A stretch of DNA of 7,077 nucleotides from an uncultured Burkholderiaceae bacterium. GTDB taxonomy: Bacteria > Pseudomonadota > Gammaproteobacteria > Burkholderiales > Burkholderiaceae. Below, in pieces: positions 1 to 6,535 of this stretch. The stretch is taken from positions 1 through 7,077 of the forward strand of contig CALMPB010000263.1 of NCBI GenBank assembly GCA_937871985.1, given 5' to 3'. Within the stretch, counting starts at the first letter, position 1. The number at the start of each line of letters is the position of its first letter. Under the pieces are notes generated by a model. That model did no database searches. It was given only the letters and a program-made list of their open reading frames with translations, and had not been told where the DNA came from. A program made the position numbers and the translations under genes.

Positions 1-1
1 G

Positions 2-724
2 TTGGCGACGGAGCGTCGCGCTAGATTGATGGAGGTGCTCGAACGCATGCACATCGCGCATGGCCAGGCTGACCTCCCGGGGCGGCTCAACCACTACATG
101 ACCCGGTATCTCAAGACCATCCGACCGTCCCTGCAACAGCAGTACATGGATGATCTGCTGGGCTTCGTGTTCAGCGCCGGGCGCGTGCTTGGGGGCTGGA
201 AGATCACCCACCGGGAGTTCACTGCCAAACTGACCACTCTGGCCCAGCTCTACATGAAGCATCCGTCGGAGTTTCCGCAGGTGGATAAGGCAGCACTTGA
301 AGGGCAGATCAATCTCGACGAAGTCAGGGCCAATCTCTTCGCACAGAAGATACTGGAAATCGACGGCGAAAAATATCTCAGAGATGCGGCCCTACATCGT
401 CTTGTAGCCGAAAAAGCCATTGCCGACCTTTATCAGGATCAGGTTCTTTTCAAACCCATGCTTGACGGATATCTAAATAGTCACCGCAGCATTCATTTGG
501 CCGAGCGCGAAGCAGCGATGCTGGATTGCGACGATGACGCGGACAGCAACAAGCTCAAGAAAGAATCGCTCAAATTCTATTTGGCGCGCCTGAAGGTCTG
601 GCCCGCTCCATTTTGCAGCATGAACAACACCATGACGGAGTTTCGCAACGGGATTTATCACATGCTCGCGGACGAAATTCCAGAGAAGAAGGAAGAAGAA
701 TTTCATTGGAGGCTTTGGCTATGA
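2..724 (+). CDS. ABC-3C system first component, C-terminal part (5' partial)
   Basis: The frame is open from the window edge for 240 codons to a TGA. The apparent TTG at position 2 is probably an internal Leu codon, so the true start lies upstream. I recognise no catalytic motif. The visible part is a mostly helical, charged domain with the segment LPGRLNHYMTRYL near residues 26-38 and an acidic/Lys-rich tail (IPEKKEEEF). The assignment comes from context: it overlaps by 4 nt (ATGA) a gene resembling the ABC-3C middle component, which in turn overlaps a DUF3732 ATPase. In described ABC-3C loci, the gene in this position encodes a variable N-terminal effector (nuclease, peptidase or other toxin-like domain) fused to a family-specific C-terminal domain that engages the middle component. 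What is seen would be that C-terminal domain. The effector type cannot be told from this window. No signal peptide or membrane segment is visible in the part present. Confidence 0.7.
   Translation: MATERRARLMEVLERMHIAHGQADLPGRLNHYMTRYLKTIRPSLQQQYMDDLLGFVFSAGRVLGGWKITHREFTAKLTTLAQLYMKHPSEFPQVDKAALEGQINLDEVRANLFAQKILEIDGEKYLRDAALHRLVAEKAIADLYQDQVLFKPMLDGYLNSHRSIHLAEREAAMLDCDDDADSNKLKKESLKFYLARLKVWPAPFCSMNNTMTEFRNGIYHMLADEIPEKKEEEFHWRLWL
708..712 (+). promoter_or_regulatory. Shine-Dalgarno that fixes the middle-component start
   Basis: GGAGG lies 8 nt upstream of the ATG at 721, inside the end of the preceding gene. It supports 721, not an in-frame ATG at 613, as the start of the second gene, and fits translational coupling through the ATGA overlap. 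Confidence 0.75.
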
Positions 725-1182
725 CGGGAAGGGCATCTGACCATCTCTACACTCTGCATCGCAACCCTTTTGCTCTTGCCCCCGTGATCCAAAATTTTTA
801 CCTAGAATGGACACCCATGGAAAAGGATGTCTTGCTGAGCTATCTTATCCTTCCCTTGGTGACATACCCCGCGATGCAAAGTTATCTACACAATGCCGGC
901 CGCAACAGTTCCATTCGCACGATGACATCAGATGCATCCAGATTGGTGGGTTTACCACTGCGGCTTGAGGAATATAAGCCGATCACTAACACATCCTTGC
1001 TCATACTGCGCGCCGACGGAAGTATGAGCCTTACTGAAGATCTCGCGGTCGTCGCCGAAGAAAATCCCCAGGCCGCGAACGCCAACAAGGACATGTTGCG
1101 CTATGCCAAGAAATTGGCAATGATATTCAGAAATGAAAGTGTGGTGACGATCTACAGAATGCTGGGATTGAAATCGTTATGA
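721..1182 (+). CDS. ABC-3C system middle component (MC)
   Basis: A small helical protein of 153 residues that overlaps the gene before (ATGA at 721-724) and the gene after (ATGA at 1179-1182). Near the start it has a run with the shape [13 protein letters not shown], then a hydrophobic helix with [12 protein letters not shown]. Next come a predicted winged-helix-like stretch ([12 protein letters not shown] followed by a short polar turn and SMSLTED) and a C-terminal helix ending [18 protein letters not shown]. This layout is characteristic of the middle components of ABC three-component systems: an N-terminal 'NPA-like' helix, a central LPLLL-type helix, a small beta hairpin reading out as L..DG.L, and a C-terminal 'lsp.eI..lL' helix. 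In those systems the protein is thought to bridge the SMC-like ATPase and the effector-carrying first component. The start is ATG 721, chosen for its GGAGG and the overlap. An upstream in-frame ATG at 613 would give an unrelated Arg/His-rich extension lying inside the first gene. Confidence 0.82.
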   Translation: MTGRASDHLYTLHRNPFALAPVIQNFYLEWTPMEKDVLLSYLILPLVTYPAMQSYLHNAGRNSSIRTMTSDASRLVGLPLRLEEYKPITNTSLLILRADGSMSLTEDLAVVAEENPQAANANKDMLRYAKKLAMIFRNESVVTIYRMLGLKSL

Positions 1183-3275
1183 AGTGCTTTGTCAGATATA
1201 TCGGCGTGGTCGACAACGACAACGAAACGCACCATGTGAAATTCAAGCAGGGTTTGAATATAATTACAGGAAAATCATCCAAAGGCAAAAGCGCCATTTT
1301 AGATATATTCGATTACTGCATGGGCAGCTCCGAAGATACTATCCCACAAGGAATAATCACCCAGCGGGCAAAGCTGTTTTTCATCGTTTGGCGATTTACT
1401 GGCATGGCAGTTGTCGCCGGTCGCATGGCGGGCAAGCCCAACGAGTGCTTCCTGCGCGAAGTCTCGGGCGATGACGCCCGCCATGTGCTGGCACACCTCA
1501 AGGAGGTGGGGAGTTTCTTCACAGAACAGTTCCAGCTTAATCGTATTGATTTCGGCAAAAGCCTCGGTCGGTATTTCGGTGTCACCATGAACGATATCGA
1601 TACGGATCCGCTGCAGAAGACGGTAATGGGTCATAAAAGCCCCACGCCCTCGATTAGAAGTTTTGCGTCCTTCATGCTGCAGCACCAAAATCTGGTGGCC
1701 AACCGGCATGCGCTCTTCTACCGGTTCGATGAGAAGCGAAAACGCGAGCAGGCTATTGACCATTTCAAGATCTTCATGGGGGTCGTTGGCGAGGACTATT
1801 TCGACCTCGCCAAGGATCTAGCCGACGCCGAGGCTGAACTTAGGCGTGCCTTAGCACTGGTTCCCAAACAGGACAAGCTCAAGTCCGAATACATAGAGGA
1901 ACTCACGGGCTATCTGCAGGAGTTCCACGCGCTGGCCGGCGCACCACTGACGGACCTCACGGCTGAGGAGATCTGGCTGAAGCCAGAAGCGGCTCTGAAC
2001 GCCCTGACCAGCATCTCGGTCTCGGTCAACGGAGAGTCAGAGAGCTTCGAGACGATGCGCAACGACCTGCGCGCGCGCAAGGCCGGACTCATGGCCGAGC
2101 TGCAAAAGGCCATGAATACGCGCTACCTGCTTGACCTCTCGACACAGCAAGCCGAAGGATTTGCAGGCGCTATGGCCAGCCTGCCCATTCCGAAGACCGT
2201 CCATCTGGACCATGCGGTCTGCCCCGTGTGTGCTTCGCCCTCCGAAGCAGCCGAGGATGAGGCCAACAAGCTCTCCGCTGCCATCCATTGGCTCAACGGC
2301 GAGCTCAGGCTGTCGGCGTATGCACGAGAGGGCTTTGGTCAAGAACGCCGCGAGATCGATGAGTCCCTTAAGACCGTGCGCAAAGCGCTGCGGCAGATAG
2401 AGAACACGTTGCGGCCTCTGGAACAGGAAGCCGACCGCCTGCAGCGGTCTAAATCCGCCGATGCGGCAGCACAGAAGGCCAAGCTCAAGCTGGAATTAGC
2501 GATCGAGCGAAGGATCGAGAATCCTCCCACAGAAACCACTCAACTGGTGCAGACGCTCTCGGAGCGGCTCGCGAAGCTGAGATCGAAGATGGCGCTGTTC
2601 GATGTCGCGCCTAAGCTGGTGGCTTTGCAGAACAACATCAACAAGCGCATGGCCATCATAGGCCCGCATTTCGACTTCGAGGAGTCCTACAAAAACGGTG
2701 CCTTGAAATTCGACATCGACTCCTTCGATCTCTGGCATGAGACGCCTGGGGTGAACGGAGCTCCCGCCAAGAAGGTCTACCTGCGGTCTATGGGCAGCGG
2801 GGCCAACTGGCTCTATTCTCACCTGACCCTGTTCCTGTCCTTGCACTATCAGTTTGCTGCCTATGCCGACAGCAAGCTGCCTCCGGTGCTGTTTCTGGAC
2901 CAGCCCACGCAGGTGTATTTTCCCTCGGCTGACTATGGCGCTGAGTTCAATGCAGCCAAGCTGCGCGGCAGGCAGGAAGACCCGCAGCCGGCAGATCCAT
3001 CGACCGAGCGGACTGGCATGGCCTCAGGCGCACCCGCAGGTGGCGGGCCAGGTCTGGCCGCCAGCGCTGCGGCCACGAAAATCGACGATGACCTGGACAC
3101 CGTCGCCAGGATGTTCACCGTCCTGGCCAAGTTCTGCGACGACACCGCAAAGGAAGTCGGCAACAAGCCTCAGATCATCGTCTGCGACCATGCTGACAAT
3201 CTGAAGCTGAGCGAAGGCTATGACTTCGAAAAGCTCGTCGCAGACCGGTGGCGCGACCGGGGTTTCATCGTCTAA
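1179..3275 (+). CDS. DUF3732-type SMC/Rad50-like ABC ATPase of an ABC-3C system
   Basis: A 698-residue P-loop ATPase with the ABC/SMC motif order. The N-terminal strand is followed by Walker A GKSSKGKS at residues 31-38 with the helix [14 protein letters not shown]-loop region probably lies near HQNLV (about residues 169-173). Charged coiled-coil-like arms cover roughly 200-345 and 360-480, with a CPVC motif at 348-351 between them, resembling a Rad50-type zinc hook. The ABC signature SMGSGANWL is at 537-545, Walker B VLFLDQP at 570-576, and the H-loop His at 671 in VCDHAD. Walker B has Asp574-Gln575 where most ABC ATPases have Asp-Glu. A Gly/Ala/Pro-rich linker (about 598-633) separates Walker B from the C-terminal helices. 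The [10 protein letters not shown] stretch and the ending [10 protein letters not shown] are, from memory, typical of DUF3732 proteins, as is the length. The protein is likely cytosolic, using ATP-driven dimerisation on nucleic acid to gate the effector of the first gene. It is translationally coupled to the middle component; its own Shine-Dalgarno is weak. Confidence 0.9.
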   Translation: MKCFVRYIGVVDNDNETHHVKFKQGLNIITGKSSKGKSAILDIFDYCMGSSEDTIPQGIITQRAKLFFIVWRFTGMAVVAGRMAGKPNECFLREVSGDDARHVLAHLKEVGSFFTEQFQLNRIDFGKSLGRYFGVTMNDIDTDPLQKTVMGHKSPTPSIRSFASFMLQHQNLVANRHALFYRFDEKRKREQAIDHFKIFMGVVGEDYFDLAKDLADAEAELRRALALVPKQDKLKSEYIEELTGYLQEFHALAGAPLTDLTAEEIWLKPEAALNALTSISVSVNGESESFETMRNDLRARKAGLMAELQKAMNTRYLLDLSTQQAEGFAGAMASLPIPKTVHLDHAVCPVCASPSEAAEDEANKLSAAIHWLNGELRLSAYAREGFGQERREIDESLKTVRKALRQIENTLRPLEQEADRLQRSKSADAAAQKAKLKLELAIERRIENPPTETTQLVQTLSERLAKLRSKMALFDVAPKLVALQNNINKRMAIIGPHFDFEESYKNGALKFDIDSFDLWHETPGVNGAPAKKVYLRSMGSGANWLYSHLTLFLSLHYQFAAYADSKLPPVLFLDQPTQVYFPSADYGAEFNAAKLRGRQEDPQPADPSTERTGMASGAPAGGGPGLAASAAATKIDDDLDTVARMFTVLAKFCDDTAKEVGNKPQIIVCDHADNLKLSEGYDFEKLVADRWRDRGFIV

Positions 3276-3317
3276 GGCCTGCACCGGTGTCGTCATATGG
3301 CCTGCGGATACTTACCC

Positions 3318-3371
3318 AAAAAAAGGTGTCAGACCACAATTTAGCCAGTTAAATTGTAGTCTGACACCTTT
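3318..3371 (-). terminator. Palindrome plus T run, likely terminator in the minus direction
   Basis: Two 22-nt arms (3322-3343 and 3350-3371) are reverse complements apart from one position and are separated by a 6-nt loop (GCCAGT). In RNA made from the minus strand the single odd pair (3335/3358) becomes a G-U wobble, so the whole stem pairs, and it is followed by seven Ts (complement of 3318-3324). That is the form of an intrinsic terminator for minus-strand transcription, for example from the transposase remnant. In the plus direction, downstream of the ABC-3C operon, the stem has a C-A mismatch and is followed only by a short, broken T run (TTTGTGT), so termination there would be weaker. 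The arms are also copies of the transposon end, so the terminator role may be secondary. Confidence 0.5.
3322..3371. repeat. Back-to-back transposon-end palindrome
   Basis: Two end copies face each other with 6 nt between them. The core from TGTC at 3327 to GACA at 3366 is 40 bp and symmetric apart from one pair in the arms. It is the left end of the IS remnant plus an extra end copy. It could mark a second insertion or deletion event, or a minimal two-end element with almost no interior. Confidence 0.8.
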
Positions 3372-3619
3372 GTGTAAGGTGCATGGATCAACAACCTGCT
3401 ATCGGCCTTCTCAGCCATGCTCCAACCGATCACCGATCGCGAGTAGAGATCCAGCAGCACGGCCAGATATAGCCAGCCAGTCCGTGTTGGTATAACCGTG
3501 ATGTCGCCTACCCAGACTTTATTGGGGCATCGCACAGTGAACTGACGTTGCAGGCGGTTCGGGGCTGGCTCCAGCAGCGAATGCTTCTCCAGCCGACGCG
3601 AAATTGTAGTCTGATACCT
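3341..3619 (-). pseudogene. IS3-family transposase (OrfB) fragment, rve/DDE core
   Basis: The frame is open from about 3619 to a stop at 3341-3343 and has no ATG. Upstream it reads through the terminal repeat into RRLEKHSLLEPAPN, then CPNKVWVGDITVIPTR, GWLYLAVLLDLYSR and VIGWSM. These match the beginning of the IS3-family integrase catalytic core, including the first catalytic Asp in WVGDIT. After WSMAEKADSRLL the similarity stops and the frame runs out through the second repeat copy (YTKVSDYN). The second catalytic Asp, the catalytic Glu and all of the N-terminal part are missing, so the product cannot be a functional transposase. A GTG at 3533-3535 could start a 64-codon frame, but there is no sign that it is used. 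Confidence 0.85.
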
Positions 3620-3621
3620 TT
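3601..3621 (-). repeat. Right terminal repeat copy of the IS remnant
   Basis: Read on the minus strand it differs from the 3350-3371 copy at one base (GGTATC instead of GGTGTC) over 21 bases. It is fused directly to the transposase fragment, which marks the internal deletion point. Confidence 0.8.
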
Positions 3622-3699
3622 ATTTGCCGGAAAAATACCGAGGGCGGTGAGGTCTTAGGTCAAACGCTCCAGCGACGCTTGGAAGCCATCGTTTGGGCG

Positions 3700-4551
3700 C
3701 TAATACGCGCCCCACGGCTTCGAAGACGCGCCCTTGGTCTGTTGGTCGTGCTCTTCCAGCAAAAAGGTGAGATAGCTGCGCGCAAGGTTGCAGTACAGAC
3801 GCGCTTCGTGCGGCTGGATCGCGATGCCCTCTTTGAAATCGGTTCCGTGACGGATACCTCCGCCCGTCGGCGACGAAAGATAGCCGTGCAAGGTCGTCAT
3901 CCAGGTCATAATATTTTCCTGCGCTTTGCCTCGCTCCCGCTTTTTCATTTCGTTAATGATAGGCCCGAAATACTTCCCCTGAATCGTTGCCGTGTCCTCA
4001 CCCAAGCCGCGAAATGCTGTCGTGATCGATTCCAGAAGGAAGAGAATTTCTTGGACCGCACGCCGACCCTGGCCAGCATCGAGCAGCCGTTCGGATTCTG
4101 CCAAGCACTCTTCAATAAGCGCGCGGGCCTGCTCATCCAACGACGGCGCCTGACGCGGAACAGTGATCGGCGTATAGGCTCGCATTGCGATTAAAGCAGG
4201 CGGTTGAATTTCATAGCCCGCGTCATGTTCCGCCAGGATGGCATTGACAATTTGGACGTCTGGTACTCCTAAGCCGGACTGTTCGAGGTCTTCGCAGCAA
4301 TTCCAAAAAGCCTCTATGAACACAGGCGCATTCTGAGCCGAGCTATCCATGACCCGAGATAGATCACTCCACGCCCAATCCAGGCTGCTGCTTCGACCAT
4401 TCCCGCCGAAGCGGCTTTTGCATTGCTCAACCGCGCTCCTCACATCACCCTGCGCCGCAATTCTTTCGATCAGATCGTAGAAAGCACGGACAACGCCTGG
4501 CGGGATAGGCCCCGGGCTTTTAAAACGCCACGATTTATCGAAGTTGAGCAA
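3700..4551 (-). CDS. Putative abortive-infection (Abi_C/HEPN-like) protein
   Basis: A soluble protein of 283 residues. I do not recognise the N-terminal half (about 1-125). It is helical, with the phrase VPDVQIVNAILAEHDAGYEI near 95-115. The C-terminal half (about 140-270) resembles abortive-infection C-terminal helical domains: a long helix pair (ARALIEECLAESERLLDAGQ, then AVQEILFLLESI), a Gly-rich turn with GGGIRHG (His235), and a last helix ARLYCNLARSYLTFLLEEH. In Abi_C/HEPN proteins the turn normally carries R-N-x5-H; here the His-Gly is kept but the Arg/Asn positions look like Ser-Ser, so RNase activity is uncertain. The start chosen is TTG at 4551, with GAGGA 8 nt upstream. TTG at 4566, five codons earlier, is possible but has no good Shine-Dalgarno, and there is no ATG. 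The gene lies in the segment bracketed by transposon ends. A phage-defence role is inferred from the resemblance and the neighbours only. Confidence 0.72.
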   Translation of the reverse strand: MLNFDKSWRFKSPGPIPPGVVRAFYDLIERIAAQGDVRSAVEQCKSRFGGNGRSSSLDWAWSDLSRVMDSSAQNAPVFIEAFWNCCEDLEQSGLGVPDVQIVNAILAEHDAGYEIQPPALIAMRAYTPITVPRQAPSLDEQARALIEECLAESERLLDAGQGRRAVQEILFLLESITTAFRGLGEDTATIQGKYFGPIINEMKKRERGKAQENIMTWMTTLHGYLSSPTGGGIRHGTDFKEGIAIQPHEARLYCNLARSYLTFLLEEHDQQTKGASSKPWGAY

Positions 4552-4559
4552 TTTACTTG

Positions 4560-4564
4560 TCCTC
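4560..4564 (-). promoter_or_regulatory. Shine-Dalgarno supporting the TTG start at 4551
   Basis: On the minus strand GAGGA is followed after 8 nt by TTG. This is the best ribosome site near the beginning of the frame and overlaps the alternative upstream TTG at 4566. Confidence 0.5.
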
Positions 4565-4566
4565 AA

Positions 4567-5191
4567 GATTATCCGGAAATCCTTGCATCGACGACGAGAC
4601 CGAATATGAAATCAGCTTTTGGCGATTATCATTAGTTTAGTCAGTTCAGTTCGAAGAAGGTGGTCGCTGCCAGTGCGTCTTGGCGTTAGTCGGCAAGACG
4701 GCTCCGAGTCTACCAAACTCTGCATGAGGCCTAACAGCGCCCGCTCGCGAACCTATGCTCAACGATCGCCTCCGAGGCAGGACGGTCACCTGAATGTCCA
4801 AATTGGGTCCGAATGACTGTTCATGGCCTAGGTCCGCCCCTCTCATAGAGGCCCTGTTGCGACCCACAGCGGACGCCGGCGAGGCCAATATGATGCCGCT
4901 CTTGCCTTCTCAGCTATATATCCGGTCGCTAGTCGGGCAAAGAACGGTATCAATATGGCCCCTGCCCTCCGTCCAGACCGTCCATGGCGCTGATAGAACA
5001 CATCGCCGCAAATGGTCGCTCAAAGCATCGCCCTGAGACCCGTTCGTTGGCAATGCGTCCCGCGCCTGCCCTCCCGGCACTACGGCGGACCGCATGCCCA
5101 CTCGGAGCAGCATTGGCGGACCTGGGCATGTTTCGGAGGCTATCGGCACCGCCGCTCTGATGCGAGCTGCACTAATACGGACGCCAACGGG
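4567..5191. other. 625-bp gap without a convincing gene
   Basis: Between the two minus-strand genes every open frame is short (about 80 codons or fewer), rich in Arg/Pro/Ser, without a good ribosome site or a recognisable motif. The stretch at 4796-4809 (GTCC, 5 nt, GGGTC) is mirrored at 4861-4874 (GACCC, 5 nt, GGAC), an imperfect inverted pair about 80 bp across. The rest shows no strong hairpin, tandem repeat or tRNA-like structure that I can see. It must contain the promoter of the gene ending at 3700, but no clear -35/-10 pair stands out. It may be a decayed gene or element. Confidence 0.5.
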
Positions 5192-6340
5192 CTATTCCAG
5201 ACAACCTTTGATTCGCAGCATGGACTGACACAGCGCATTGAGAAGTTCATCGTAAGTCAGTTCGAGATTTCGATTGCCCGGATCCAAACCAAGCCTTGAG
5301 TTCACGGACTGCATCATCTCCGCCTGCTTTTCAAAGGGCAGTAGGTGCGAGCATGCAATTCTTAAGTCATACAGAACGTAAAAGGGCAGCGTTAGGTCGG
5401 CGTGCGCTGACTGCCCCATCACGACTTCGAGCCAGGCTTGAAGCGCCTTCAGGCTGCCGGCACTCTTGATGTCCCGTGTGCTGTCCTTATCTTTAATCGC
5501 CTTTTTCAAGAACCCGGAATTGATGCTCTCCACGAACACGCGGTTCAGCGATTCGATGGCCGGGCCGACGTGTCGCTCTTCCCAGAAGACCGGCCGTGTC
5601 ACGTTTTTGATGACCGTGGCCACCTCGCCTTCCAGGATGAATAGGTGTTGAGCGTGCTTATCGTTGATTAGGTCATTCAACGATTTTCGCAAGTGCAAGA
5701 GTTCGTTCTGCTTCGAGCGATCCGAAAATACGACATCTATCTGCGCCTCGTAGAACTCTGAGTGCAGATCATGATCGGAATCGACGTTCTCTGACCTAAG
5801 AAAGTACTGCTCATCCTCAGGCAAGGCATCGATGTCGCCAAGCCACATGATTACTCGCTTGCTTCGGTTGATGCCGAAAGAGATTGTCCAGTCATTCGCG
5901 AGAATGGTGCCGTAAGTTTCCGAGAATAGGTCGAGCTTGTATCGCGAATCCTGCGAATACTTGTTTAGGACTGCGATATTGAAGAAGACGGGCGTCAGAA
6001 ATCCTTCATTCCAAGGACGCATCAGTCCCGGGATGTATTCGTGGTCGATCTGCGAGTATTTGAAATCAAATTTTTCGCAGAAAGGGTAGCGCTTTGATCC
6101 AAGCGCTTTAGGTCGCAGCATGATCCCTCGCTCACCGGCTTCAATCGCTTTATTGACGAAGTAGTCGACCATCGCCCTAGTCTTCAACGGAAGCAGCAGC
6201 TCTTGAGTGCTCCGATTTTTCAGTAGTGGGACGCCATCCAGTTCCACAAAGATGTCCCCTTCGTGATACGCGTGTGAGCCAAAATACACGTCAAGAGGCG
6301 ACGAATCAGCGTCGTCAAAATACGTTTGTGCGATCCTCAC
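5192..6340 (-). CDS. Unrecognised protein with C-terminal R-x4-H helical region
   Basis: About 382 residues; I do not recognise the family. The N-terminal two thirds are mixed strand/helix with motif-like stretches DVYFGSHAYHEGDIFVELDG, KRYPFCEKFDF and MWLGDIDALPEDEQYF, followed by SDHDLHSEFYEAQI. There is no P-loop, signal peptide or membrane segment. The last third (about 240-382) is helical and contains FYVLYDLRIACSHL, an Arg327-x4-His332 spacing like that of HEPN ribonucleases, although the polar residue that usually follows the Arg is Ile here. The two-domain layout, a sensor-like N-terminus with a helical R-x4-H C-terminus, would suit a defence effector, but this is inference. The start chosen is GTG at 6340, with GGAG 8 nt upstream. 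An in-frame TTG at 6376 would add 12 residues but has only an A/T run in front of it. It is on the same strand as the Abi-like gene but 640 bp away, so probably transcribed separately. Confidence 0.75.
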   Translation of the reverse strand: MRIAQTYFDDADSSPLDVYFGSHAYHEGDIFVELDGVPLLKNRSTQELLLPLKTRAMVDYFVNKAIEAGERGIMLRPKALGSKRYPFCEKFDFKYSQIDHEYIPGLMRPWNEGFLTPVFFNIAVLNKYSQDSRYKLDLFSETYGTILANDWTISFGINRSKRVIMWLGDIDALPEDEQYFLRSENVDSDHDLHSEFYEAQIDVVFSDRSKQNELLHLRKSLNDLINDKHAQHLFILEGEVATVIKNVTRPVFWEERHVGPAIESLNRVFVESINSGFLKKAIKDKDSTRDIKSAGSLKALQAWLEVVMGQSAHADLTLPFYVLYDLRIACSHLLPFEKQAEMMQSVNSRLGLDPGNRNLELTYDELLNALCQSMLRIKGCLE

Positions 6341-6348
6341 AAAGCCTG

Positions 6349-6352
6349 CTCC
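6349..6352 (-). promoter_or_regulatory. Shine-Dalgarno supporting the GTG start at 6340
   Basis: GGAG on the minus strand lies 8 nt before GTG 6340, whereas the alternative TTG at 6376 is preceded by AAAAAAAGTTATTTT with no ribosome-site match. Confidence 0.5.
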
Positions 6353-6463
6353 ATAGTGGTCACTCCAAGCTTCCAAAAATAACTTTTTTTCTGCGTTCTA
6401 GAGATTTTAATTCTTTGAATCAAGGACGGGAATCGGGCTGCGAAGCAATCAAGAGTTAAATAT

Positions 6464-6480
6464 GGTGTCAGACTACAATT
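6464..6480 (+). repeat. Isolated partial copy of the IS end sequence
   Basis: GGTGTCAGACTACAATT is identical over 17 bases to the minus-strand reading of 3350-3371 (bases 3355-3368 plus flanks), then diverges. No transposase sequence follows. It lies between the unknown minus-strand gene and the YciI-family gene, at the likely right limit of the accessory segment, and is in direct orientation relative to the copy at 3322-3343. Confidence 0.7.
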
Positions 6481-6524
6481 CTCTCGGCAGATTGCAGCCA
6501 AACACCATTTCTCCCACGCGCAAA

Positions 6525-6529
6525 GGGGG
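6525..6529 (+). promoter_or_regulatory. Ribosome binding site of the YciI-family gene
   Basis: A GGGGG run in AAAGGGGGT lies 6 nt before the ATG at 6536 and supports that start. Confidence 0.5.
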
Positions 6530-6535
6530 TAACCC

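Larger units (their letters stand above)
3322..3621 (-). mobile_element. Internally deleted IS3-family insertion sequence remnant
   Basis: The stretch of about 300 bp starts and ends with inverted copies of one end sequence, TGTCAGAC(C/T)ACAATTT. The left copy begins at 3327 and the right copy ends at 3616 (TGTC changed to TATC). 5'-TG...CA-3' termini are usual in the IS3 family. Between them, on the minus strand, lies a piece of DDE transposase. A full IS3-type element is about 1.2-1.5 kb, so most of it is missing: orfA, the start of orfB and the last two catalytic acids are gone. A third end copy at 3350-3371 sits back to back with the left one. The flanking bases AAAGG/CCTTT are also inverted, and I see no clean target duplication. 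The element cannot move by itself but keeps ends that a related transposase might act on. Confidence 0.75.

Noticed and set aside
613..720. Longer version of the middle component starting at ATG 613
   Set aside because: The extension is Arg/His-rich, lies inside the first gene in another frame and has no ribosome site; ATG 721 has GGAGG and the ATGA overlap.
1299..1763. 154-codon minus-strand frame inside the ATPase gene
   Set aside because: It is fully antisense to the Walker A region of a well-supported gene.
3220..3495. Plus-strand frame spanning the end of the ATPase gene and the IS remnant
   Set aside because: It mixes out-of-frame ATPase sequence with antisense transposase and has no coherent protein features.
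3661..3695. Hairpin CAAACG...CGTTTG just past the stop of the Abi-like gene as a terminator
   Set aside because: The stem is only 6 bp with a 23-nt interior and no T run follows in the minus direction.
3679..4194. 171-codon plus-strand open frame
   Set aside because: It is antisense to the Abi-like gene, has no recognisable motif and reads as an Arg-rich shadow frame.
4646..5149. Two minus-strand frames of about 80 codons in the gap
   Set aside because: Their compositions are those of random GC-rich frames (Arg, Pro, Ser), with no motif and no supporting ribosome site.
5012..5299. 95-codon plus-strand frame running into the end of the unknown gene
   Set aside because: It partly overlaps the antisense strand of a much better gene and shows no motif.
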